Of a stretch of 29,343 nt of DNA, positions 1 through 5,243 are shown in pieces. The stretch is from a virus. The position numbers and the translations under genes were made by a program. The DNA is taken from positions 1 through 29,343 of the IMG/VR virus record IMGVR_UViG_3300042691_044235. One strand, 5' to 3'. The number at the start of each line of letters is the position of its first letter. Position 1 is the first letter of the stretch. Below the pieces are notes generated by a model. The model ran no database searches. It was not told the origin of the DNA and saw only the letters and a program-made list of their open reading frames with translations.

Positions 1-630
1 ATCCCACCCCCCCCCAATTTAGACTTCAGGGAAGTTAGTCTAAAGGAAATAAAAAACTTTGTAGAAGAGTATCATTACAGTAAAAACGTAAACGGGGTCA
101 AAGTTAGCCATTGTTTCGGTTTATTTGAGAACTCTGTAGAACTTGTAGGAGCAGTCATTTTTGGCCCACTCTCCACCACAGCTTGGAAAAGGTATGGGGA
201 AAAAGAATCAGATGTGGTAGAGCTTAGGAGGTTGGTATGCCTAGACCATCTTCCCAGAAACACTGAGTCGTGGCTCATAGCTAAGTGCATCAAAAAGCTA
301 AAAAAGTTTAGAAAATACAAAGTCTGTGTCAGTTATGCCGACCCTTATCATGGTCATCTAGGTTACATCTACCAAGCATCTAACTGGAAATACTTAGGGC
401 AAACTTCTCCAGACGTTATGCTTAAGACCCCAGACGGAAAGCTCTATCACTCAAGGTCTTTAAGGGTTAAATACAAAGGAGATTACAAACCATTTGTTAG
501 GAAGTTGAGAGAGATGCAGGAAACAGGTTTGCTCCAAGAGGTTAAGGTTCCTGGAAAGCACATCTATACATACTGCTTAGATGGGAAGCAAACTCCCACC
601 TTGATCCCCTACCCTAAACTACTTTCGTGA
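1..630 (+). CDS. Mom-like DNA modification protein (5' end outside window)
   Basis: The frame is open from base 1 to TGA at 628-630, so the gene starts before the window; the GTG at 214 is internal. The 209 visible codons resemble phage Mu Mom, an acyltransferase-fold (GNAT-like) enzyme that modifies adenine in phage DNA to resist restriction. Family-like stretches are EEYHYSKN (about residues 22-29 of the visible part), VELRRLV...LPRNTES (about 72-88), SYADPYHGHLGYIYQASNW (about 111-129) and YLGQT just after. The SYADP...G..YQASNW..LG block is the most diagnostic part of the family. The + strand orientation, opposite to the structural genes, and the neighbouring HD hydrolase place it in the accessory region. 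The family call is from recalled motifs; the chemistry of this particular protein is inferred. Confidence 0.8.
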   Translation: MPPPPNLDFREVSLKEIKNFVEEYHYSKNVNGVKVSHCFGLFENSVELVGAVIFGPLSTTAWKRYGEKESDVVELRRLVCLDHLPRNTESWLIAKCIKKLKKFRKYKVCVSYADPYHGHLGYIYQASNWKYLGQTSPDVMLKTPDGKLYHSRSLRVKYKGDYKPFVRKLREMQETGLLQEVKVPGKHIYTYCLDGKQTPTLIPYPKLLS

Positions 631-647
631 CCTTCGGGGGGGGCAGG

Positions 648-677
648 TTGACGGTTCCCTTTAAGGGGTGGTATAAT
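648..677 (+). promoter_or_regulatory. Sigma70-type promoter for the HD hydrolase
   Basis: TTGACG at 648-653 and TATAAT at 672-677 are separated by 18 nt. An extended -10 TG lies at 669-670. Transcription would start near 684, leaving a leader of about 20 nt before the ATG at 702. This is the best consensus promoter in the window. It lies just after the stop codon of the Mom-like gene, so the hydrolase can be expressed on its own. Confidence 0.8.
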
Positions 678-701
678 TTAAGGGTGCCGCCGGGAGTCCC
701 C

Positions 702-1151
702 ATGACGAAGAAAGGAGAACTGCTAAACAAGATGCTGGTGCTGGCGACCAACGCCCACGCCGGTCAGTTTGACAAGGGCGGGGTGCCCTACATTCTTCAC
801 CCGCTGAAGGTTATGCATTATCTAAAAAATGCAGATGAGGAAATGCAATGTATTGCGCTTGGCCACGACATTGTAGAGGATACGGATGTTACCTACCGGC
901 AGTTGGCTGAGGAGGGGTTCACCGAGCGGGTTATTGCAGGGATTAAAGCCCTGACGAAGGTGCCGGGGGAAACCTACGAAGAATACAAGGAAAAGGTTTT
1001 TGCCAATGAGGATGCAATGCGGGTGAAAATGGCGGATCTGCGCCACAACACCGACATTCGCCGCCTCAAAGGTGCTACCGACAAGGATCTTGCTCGGACC
1101 GAAAAATACTACCGGTTCTACCTTGAGATTCAAGCAAAGCTCCAAGGTTGA
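702..1151 (+). CDS. SpoT/MESH1-like HD-domain hydrolase (candidate small alarmone hydrolase)
   Basis: This 149-aa protein is a single HD domain of the RelA/SpoT hydrolase type. It shows HAGQ at 19-22, G-x-PYxLHP around 27-34, the HD pair at 55-56 followed by VEDTDVT, and K-x-ADLRHN at 109-116, which is the second metal and substrate motif. No synthetase, TGS or ACT domain is present, so it matches stand-alone MESH1/SAH enzymes that remove the 3'-pyrophosphate of (p)ppGpp. I chose ATG 702 rather than the upstream in-frame GTG at 627, because the GTG lies before the promoter. The gene has its own promoter and terminator. A role in dampening the host stringent response or changing nucleotide pools is inference; the substrate could also be another nucleotide. 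Confidence 0.85.
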   Translation: MTKKGELLNKMLVLATNAHAGQFDKGGVPYILHPLKVMHYLKNADEEMQCIALGHDIVEDTDVTYRQLAEEGFTERVIAGIKALTKVPGETYEEYKEKVFANEDAMRVKMADLRHNTDIRRLKGATDKDLARTEKYYRFYLEIQAKLQG

Positions 1152-1176
1152 CCCCAAGCATTAAGCTTTCTTAGAG

Positions 1177-1205
1177 GGCACAGGGTAACCCCTGTGCCTT
1201 TTTTT
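1177..1205 (+). terminator. Rho-independent terminator after the HD hydrolase
   Basis: A perfect 9-bp stem, GGCACAGGG (1177-1185) with CCCTGTGCC (1190-1198), closes a 4-nt loop and is followed by seven T. It lies 26 nt after the hydrolase stop. Confidence 0.9.
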
Positions 1206-1249
1206 GAGCAGATAGGGTAAGTTTCTCTAAGTGGTCATACCCAGGGGCA

Positions 1250-2395
1250 ATGAGATCTGATAAGCAAATTGATGCTGCTAAGAAGGCTCAAGCGGCACGT
1301 TTAGGGCAATCTGGTGCAGCAGGCAAGCGTAAGAGGTGTAAGAAAGGGAAGAGTTGCGGGGCAAGCTGCATCAGCGGGTCTAAGTTTTGCCTTGTGGATT
1401 TGCCGTGGGTTGGACAAGGCATGGGCAAAGTGCGGGATACTATTCAGAACCGACCGCAGAAATCCCAGAAACCTGTTAAAACCCAAAGTGCCCCCGTAGG
1501 GTCAGGCCCAGCAACCTTCATAAATGATGACGTTGAATCTATTATAAATGACGTAAAGCAAGCAGGGGGTAACGCTAAGAAGTATAACGGTGAATACAAA
1601 GTAGGAGAAGTTAACTGGAATGCCGGGATTGAGAAGGGGGCTTATACAAAGGGTAGTGGTTATTTTGGAGCATTCATGGACGTTCCCCCTGATAAATTAG
1701 TAAAGGGGGGTGAAGCTAAGTACCCGGATGGTGTTGGAGTTAAATACGGTAGAGTCACCGATAAAGAGATCGAAATGATTAAGTACCTTGGGGAGAATGG
1801 CCAAGGCCCAAGGCTCATAGCCGCAATTTCTGACGGAATACAGGTTAAAGCTATGGGGGGCAAATACCCTGTTTATAACGGGATGATTGCAATGTCAGTA
1901 GTACCGGGTAAGCAACTAAACGATGCTTTTTGGAATGGTAATTTAACCCCCAGCCAAAAAAATGATTTAAAAGATAGCTACATTAGAGCCTTTGCGGGAA
2001 TTCACAGGATGGGTGTTGCCCATAATGACGGTCATTCTGGCAACGTTATCTTAGGGCCTAACAGTAAAACAACCTTTGTAGATTTAGGGTTGGCCCAAAG
2101 GAAGTGGCAAGCTGCTTTATCAGAGGCTGTTGGTATAGTGACTGGAAGTAATTGGCAATCAGCATTTGCGGATAAAAATAGCAACAATTCTGCCAATTTG
2201 CTGATAAGGGAAAATTGGGAAACTAGGGTTATTCCTTACTTGAAGCAACAAGGGCTAAATGATAGGGATATCAAGGGCATAGGGTCTTTCGGGATTAGAA
2301 ACTCGGATGAGCTTTACGACACTTCCACCGTCTGGAGCAAAGTGCCGGACAACGTAGCTAAAAAAGCAATCGAGGAGCTGTATAGCGGTATTTGA
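1250..2395 (+). CDS. Kinase-fold protein with an N-terminal four-cysteine cluster
   Basis: This 381-aa protein starts with a basic region holding Cys30, Cys36, Cys40 and Cys47 (CKKGKSCGASCISGSKFC), a pattern that could bind a metal. A linker rich in Gln, Pro and Lys spans about 60-90. From about residue 130 the protein looks like an atypical protein-kinase fold. It has a glycine-rich GSGYFGAF stretch (135-142), an EAKYPDGVGVKYG segment (155-167), VVPGKQL (217-223) as a hinge, a catalytic-loop-like HNDGHSGN with Asp260 and Asn265, and VDLG (277-280) in place of DFG. RIO, Kdo-kinase and aminoglycoside-kinase-like families share this Asp...Asn...Asp layout. Substrate and role are unknown. The start is an ATG preceded by AGGGG. 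Confidence 0.65.
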   Translation: MRSDKQIDAAKKAQAARLGQSGAAGKRKRCKKGKSCGASCISGSKFCLVDLPWVGQGMGKVRDTIQNRPQKSQKPVKTQSAPVGSGPATFINDDVESIINDVKQAGGNAKKYNGEYKVGEVNWNAGIEKGAYTKGSGYFGAFMDVPPDKLVKGGEAKYPDGVGVKYGRVTDKEIEMIKYLGENGQGPRLIAAISDGIQVKAMGGKYPVYNGMIAMSVVPGKQLNDAFWNGNLTPSQKNDLKDSYIRAFAGIHRMGVAHNDGHSGNVILGPNSKTTFVDLGLAQRKWQAALSEAVGIVTGSNWQSAFADKNSNNSANLLIRENWETRVIPYLKQQGLNDRDIKGIGSFGIRNSDELYDTSTVWSKVPDNVAKKAIEELYSGI

Positions 2396-2435
2396 TCCTG
2401 TCTTGGGCTCAAGGGGGGTTGCCCCTTAGGGGGGG

Positions 2436-2490
2436 TTGCCAACCTCCCCCCACAGGGGTTACAATAATGGAGTCCGGGGGCAACGCCCCC
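2436..2490 (+). promoter_or_regulatory. Promoter and leader hairpin of small cassette A
   Basis: TTGCCA (2436-2441) and TACAAT (2460-2465) are 18 nt apart. Just downstream a GC hairpin, GGGGGC (2476-2481) with GCCCCC (2485-2490), would form the 5' end of the mRNA, with the ATG 15 nt later. A strong G/C hairpin also surrounds the -35 region (about 2430-2452). The same layout recurs before four other small genes. Confidence 0.6.
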
Positions 2491-2505
2491 ACCGCAATAA
2501 TCACC

Positions 2506-2754
2506 ATGCCCCCTCTCACCATCCGCAAGCCCGAAACCCTCGCCGCCCGCCTGGAGAAGATGGAAGCTGAGGCTGCCCAACAGGCTGCCCAGACTCTTCA
2601 GAAAGCTGCTGTTACCGTCAAAATCAACGGTTCCGATGTGCAGGCTGCCGTCACTCCGGCTGTGCGCCCCGGCCGCTTCTATCGCCTCTTCTACGTCAAC
2701 GGTAAGCGGGTCGCCAAAGGCCATCTGATCGAAAGCCGCCTCCTTCTGGCATGA
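2506..2754 (+). CDS. Small LTIRKP-family protein, paralogue 1
   Basis: This 82-aa protein belongs to a family with three copies in this window (also at 2962 and 4635). Shared features are an N-terminal LTIRKPETL, a helical RLEKME...AAQ region, a short KINGSDVQAAVTP strand segment, and a C-terminal FYRLFYVNGKRVAK. I do not recognise the family. A small helix-plus-strand protein with a basic C-terminal motif could bind nucleic acid or another protein, but nothing proves it. I chose ATG 2506 because the upstream in-frame ATG (2467) lies at or before the expected transcription start. No clear Shine-Dalgarno is visible, and the ACC-ATG context is shared with other cassettes. Confidence 0.75.
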   Translation: MPPLTIRKPETLAARLEKMEAEAAQQAAQTLQKAAVTVKINGSDVQAAVTPAVRPGRFYRLFYVNGKRVAKGHLIESRLLLA

Positions 2755-2801
2755 CAGCTCCCCAGGGGCCTCCGCCCTTGACGCCCAACACCATTAAATA
2801 G

Positions 2802-2827
2802 GGAGGGACCACCCCTCCTTTTTTTTT
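2802..2827 (+). terminator. Terminator of cassette A
   Basis: GGAGGG (2802-2807) pairs with CCCTCC (2813-2818), followed by nine T. The G-rich stem sequence is nearly the same as in the terminators of the next cassettes. Confidence 0.85.
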
Positions 2828-2906
2828 GTGCCCTTGGTCAAATGTTACGGATTGCAAACATGGGACCGGCGCACCCTCCCAATAAATCCCAACCCCTAGG
2901 GCAAGG

Positions 2907-2940
2907 TGCTACAATAATGGGGTCAGGCGGAAAGCCCGCC
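2907..2940 (+). promoter_or_regulatory. Extended -10 promoter and leader hairpin of cassette B
   Basis: TG (2907-2908) plus TACAAT (2910-2915) form an extended -10, with no clear -35. A hairpin, GGCGG (2926-2930) with CCGCC (2936-2940), follows at the expected mRNA start. The ATAATGG context matches cassette A. Confidence 0.6.
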
Positions 2941-2961
2941 ACCACTTATAGGAAAACCACC

Positions 2962-3222
2962 ATGGCCAACATGCCCCCCCTCACCATCCGCAAGCCCGAG
3001 ACCCTGCTCAACCGTCTCAACAACTTGGAAACCCAGGTCTTTGAGGAGGCCCAGTCCGCTGGGATCGGGGAGCGGATCCAGCGCACCCTGCGCATCAACG
3101 GAGCCGAAGTGTCCTTCACGGTCACCCCGTCTGTCCACCGTGGGCAGTTCTACCGCCTGTTCCGTATCAACGGCAAGCGCATTGCCAAAGAGGCAGTTGC
3201 GGGTCGTCTGATCCCCGCCTAA
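2962..3222 (+). CDS. Small LTIRKP-family protein, paralogue 2
   Basis: This 86-aa protein is the second member of the family: LTIRKPETL near the N-terminus, a helical RLNNLETQVFEEAQ segment, then LRINGAEVSFTVTP and FYRLFRINGKRIAK at the C-terminus. The start is ATG 2962, with AGGA eight bases upstream; ATG 2971 is a possible alternative. It differs from paralogue 1 mostly in the middle helix, while both end motifs are kept, so the ends are likely the functional parts. Function unknown. It stands alone between its own promoter and terminator. Confidence 0.78.
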   Translation: MANMPPLTIRKPETLLNRLNNLETQVFEEAQSAGIGERIQRTLRINGAEVSFTVTPSVHRGQFYRLFRINGKRIAKEAVAGRLIPA

Positions 3223-3247
3223 TGGCTCAAAACCGCTAACTTCTTTG

Positions 3248-3271
3248 GGAGGGGTCACCCCTCCTTTTTTT
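3248..3271 (+). terminator. Terminator of cassette B
   Basis: GGAGGGG (3248-3254) and CCCCTCC (3258-3264) form a perfect 7-bp stem with a TCA loop, followed by seven T. Confidence 0.9.
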
Positions 3272-3366
3272 GTGCCTGCCCAGGGCTATGCTTCCCAGGC
3301 CATCCACCCCCAGAAAAGGGTGCCAATTGGCGGAGTGTCCGCCCCTTCCTATAAACCCTTTAAGGG

Positions 3367-3400
3367 TGCGGTATCATTAAGGAGTCACGGGGGAAACCCC
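3367..3400 (+). promoter_or_regulatory. Promoter -10 and leader hairpin of the first cyAbrB cassette
   Basis: TATCAT (3372-3377) is in the same position relative to the gene as the other cassette -10 boxes; a TG at 3367-3368 is too far upstream for a standard extended -10. GGGG-GAAA-CCCC (3389-3400) follows, a GNRA-capped leader hairpin. I see no good -35. Confidence 0.5.
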
Positions 3401-3425
3401 ACACCTAACTACCAACCAACCAGCC

Positions 3426-3830
3426 ATGACCGCAACTACCACTGTCCAAACTGTCGAAACCACCGCCATCACGGGGAGCGAACTGCTCGCCCTGGTCAAG
3501 GAGATGGGCAATGCCCCTAAGTCCGAGCTTGTTCGGGCTGCTGGCTACGTGAGCACCCGGAAAGATGGGGGAGAGCGCCTGAACTTCACGGCGTTCTATG
3601 AAGCCCTGCTCAATGCCAAGGGTGTTGACTTTGGCCCTGCCCCTCGCACCGGCAAGGCTGGTCGTCTCCCCAGCTATCAGGCCCGTGTGCAATTCAACGG
3701 CAACCTCATGGTGGGAAGTGCCTACACTTCTCAAATGGGGCTCAAGCCGGGTGACACTTTTGAGATCCGTCTCAACAAAAAGCAGATTTCCTTGGTTCCT
3801 GTGGAAGCACAGGAAGCGGAGCTTGTCTGA
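3426..3830 (+). CDS. cyAbrB-type transcription regulator, copy 1
   Basis: This 134-aa protein matches cyanobacterial cyAbrB regulators. After a Thr-rich N-terminus it reads ELLALVKEMG, then KSELVRAAGYVSTRKDG, then LNFTAFYEALLNAKG, and ends in the AbrB-like half with VQFNGNLMVGSAY (about 91-103), LKPGDTFEI (about 109-117) and a final strand of Lys, Ile and Val residues. cyAbrB proteins bind DNA broadly and tune carbon and nitrogen genes in cyanobacteria. In a virus they could retune host transcription or coat viral DNA; that role is inference. A paralogue follows at 3993. No Shine-Dalgarno is visible before the ATG. Confidence 0.88.
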   Translation: MTATTTVQTVETTAITGSELLALVKEMGNAPKSELVRAAGYVSTRKDGGERLNFTAFYEALLNAKGVDFGPAPRTGKAGRLPSYQARVQFNGNLMVGSAYTSQMGLKPGDTFEIRLNKKQISLVPVEAQEAELV

Positions 3831-3860
3831 GTCTCCTAGAATCGAGGCCAAATGGCGAAG

Positions 3861-3886
3861 GGAGGGGGAAACCCCTCCTTTTTTTT
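3861..3886 (+). terminator. Terminator of the first cyAbrB cassette
   Basis: GGAGGGG (3861-3867), a GAAA loop and CCCCTCC (3872-3878) are followed by eight T. The stem is identical to that of the cassette B terminator. Confidence 0.9.
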
Positions 3887-3941
3887 GTGCTTGTCTGAGT
3901 CCAGTCTAAGTGGGTAGTTGTCTTCATGCCCCCCCACAATG

Positions 3942-3975
3942 TGTTATGATTGGGGGGTTCCAGAGGTTGAACCTC
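3942..3975 (+). promoter_or_regulatory. Extended -10 promoter and leader hairpin of the second cyAbrB cassette
   Basis: TG (3942-3943) plus TATGAT (3945-3950) give an extended -10. A hairpin with GAGG (3963-3966) and CCTC (3972-3975) follows, and then the ACC-rich leader common to these cassettes. Confidence 0.55.
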
Positions 3976-3992
3976 ACACCCTAACAACCACC

Positions 3993-4430
3993 ATGACTAC
4001 TACTGCTACGATCACTGCCCCCGTTGAAACCACTGGGGAAGCCACTGTTGAGACTGCTATGGAAGGCCCCCTCACCGGCCCGGATCTTATTGCAAAGGTC
4101 AAGGAGCTGGGGGAAGTTTCCAAAACTGAGCTGGTGCGTGGCTGCGGCTATGTGTCCACCAAAAAAGATGGAACGGAGCGCCTGAACTTCACAGCATTCT
4201 ATGAAGCTCTGCTTGACGCCAAGGGAGTGAGCCTTGGTGGGAAAGAATCCCGTAAGGGGGTCGGCGGGCGCCAGCTCTCCTACACCACTCATGTTCACTT
4301 TAACGGCAACCTCATGGTGGGCAAAGCCTACCTGGCTCTTGGGGATTTCAAGCCTGGTGACACGTTTGAAATCAAACTCTCTAAGGGCGGTATCAATCTC
4401 ATCCCTGTTGAGGCCGGGGAAGAAACCTGA
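3993..4430 (+). CDS. cyAbrB-type transcription regulator, copy 2
   Basis: This 145-aa paralogue of the gene at 3426 keeps the same blocks in order: LIAKVKELG, KTELVRGCGYVSTKKDG, LNFTAFYEALLDAKG, VHFNGNLMVGKAYL, FKPGDTFEIKL and a final INLIPVEAGE strand. It has a longer Thr/Glu-rich N-terminus than copy 1. I chose ATG 3993 because earlier in-frame starts lie within or before the promoter at 3942-3950. Two tandem, separately transcribed copies may allow heterodimers or different timing. The family assignment is firm; the function in the virus is inferred. Confidence 0.88.
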   Translation: MTTTATITAPVETTGEATVETAMEGPLTGPDLIAKVKELGEVSKTELVRGCGYVSTKKDGTERLNFTAFYEALLDAKGVSLGGKESRKGVGGRQLSYTTHVHFNGNLMVGKAYLALGDFKPGDTFEIKLSKGGINLIPVEAGEET

Positions 4431-4452
4431 TTGTTCCAGGGCTAATTTCACT

Positions 4453-4481
4453 GGGAGGGGTAACCCCCCTCCCTTTTTTTT
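4453..4481 (+). terminator. Terminator of the second cyAbrB cassette
   Basis: GGGAGGGG (4453-4460) pairs with CCCCTCCC (4466-4473), followed by eight T. Confidence 0.88.
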
Positions 4482-4573
4482 ATGCCCTACTTTGGCAAAG
4501 TCAACTCTAAGAAGGCCGGAATCAAAAGTGTCACAAGGTAGGGGAAGCCGGCTGCTGGGTAAAGGGGAGAAAG

Positions 4574-4603
4574 TGTTAAAGTGATGCTCAAGGGCGGACA
4601 CCC
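4574..4603 (+). promoter_or_regulatory. Extended -10 promoter and weak leader hairpin of the last cassette
   Basis: TG (4574-4575) plus TAAAGT (4577-4582) form an extended -10. A short GGG...CCC hairpin (4592-4603) lies at the expected mRNA 5' end. It is weaker than in the sister cassettes. Confidence 0.45.
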
Positions 4604-4634
4604 AAAATAAACCTTAGTCGCCCCCATACTGCAA

Positions 4635-4880
4635 ATGGCAACCCTGACGATCCGCAAGCCCATTACCCTGGCTGCCCGTCTAACATCCTTGGAAAAAACT
4701 GCCGCTATCAAGGCTGAGACCTCTGGGAAGAAGGTCGTGGAAACCCTGAGAATCAATGGCGTCAGCGTGCAAAGCGTAGTCACCCCTACATATAGGGAAG
4801 GTCGTTTCTACAAATTGTTCTATGTGAATGGGAAGAGGGTGGCGAAAAAGGCAATTGCTGACACGTTGCTCGCTGCCTAA
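4635..4880 (+). CDS. Small LTIRKP-family protein, paralogue 3
   Basis: This 81-aa protein is the third copy of the family at 2506 and 2962: LTIRKPITLAARLTSLE at the N-terminus, then ETLRINGVSVQSVVTP, then FYKLFYVNGKRVAKKAI near the C-terminus. Across the three copies the constant residues are L-T-I-R-K-P-x-T-L-x-x-R-L, I-N-G-x-x-V, V-T-P and F-Y-x-L-F-x-x-N-G-K-R-x-A-K. Function unknown. The spacing from promoter to ATG is longer than in the other cassettes, and no Shine-Dalgarno is visible. Confidence 0.78.
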   Translation: MATLTIRKPITLAARLTSLEKTAAIKAETSGKKVVETLRINGVSVQSVVTPTYREGRFYKLFYVNGKRVAKKAIADTLLAA

Positions 4881-4904
4881 TTGCCTTGGGCGGCGTAAAG
4901 AAAG

Positions 4905-4928
4905 GAGGGGCAATGCCCCTCTTTTTTT
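4905..4928. terminator. Terminator between the + strand cassettes and the - strand structural operon
   Basis: GAGGGGC (4905-4911) and GCCCCTC (4915-4921) form a 7-bp stem followed by seven T on the + strand. On the - strand the same stem is followed by a T/C-rich run. It may therefore stop both convergent transcripts; the + strand function is the surer one. Confidence 0.8.
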
Positions 4929-4966
4929 ACTTAAGTTTGTTCCTTTAGTGGTTGTTAAGTGGGCAA

Positions 4967-5152
4967 TCAGTGGAGGCGCTCGCAAAAGTCGTCAAAACCC
5001 TCCCTCCCTCCACACCATTTTTCATACCTCTCGGTTCCGTACCTGTTAGCCCTATCTAAGAATCTATCAGCTTCTCTATTTGTAATTAGGTATTTTGTCC
5101 CACATACTTCTTCCATAATGGAAGGGTTTGTATCGGTCGGTGAATTAGCCAT
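4967..5152 (-). CDS. Small unknown ORF at the end of the structural operon
   Basis: This 61-aa ORF has a good start region: GGAG seven bases before the ATG. It lies downstream of the large terminase and just before the shared terminator. Its ATG overlaps the stop of a tiny in-frame extension of terL (5145-5228), so translation may be coupled. The sequence is charged and ends with CGGREGFDDFCERLH. I recognise no family. It is the most plausible gene in this 300-nt gap, but it is short. Confidence 0.45.
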   Translation of the reverse strand: MANSPTDTNPSIMEEVCGTKYLITNREADRFLDRANRYGTERYEKWCGGREGFDDFCERLH

Positions 5153-5228
5153 TGTTGCTCCGTTTAGAAAAACGAAACTTTTTAGGAGGTTCCATCTCCT
5201 TGCCTTGAGTGTTGTTGGCTCCGGGCAT
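5145..5228 (-). CDS. Possible 27-codon ORF, in frame with terL
   Basis: ATG 5228 to TAA 5145 encodes 27 mostly polar and basic residues (MPGANNTQGKEM...). It is in the same frame as terL and is separated from it by the TAG at 5244-5246 plus five sense codons. It could be a separate micro-ORF, a readthrough tail of the terminase, or chance. The start lacks a clear ribosome site. Confidence 0.2.
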   Translation of the reverse strand: MPGANNTQGKEMEPPKKFRFSKRSNNG

Positions 5229-5243
5229 TAAGTCAAAGGGAGA

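Noticed and set aside
2842-3520. Longer N-termini for the small cassettes, and the + strand ORF at 3245-3520
   Set aside because: The upstream starts lie before the promoter boxes and leader hairpins; the 3245 ORF spans a terminator and the next promoter.
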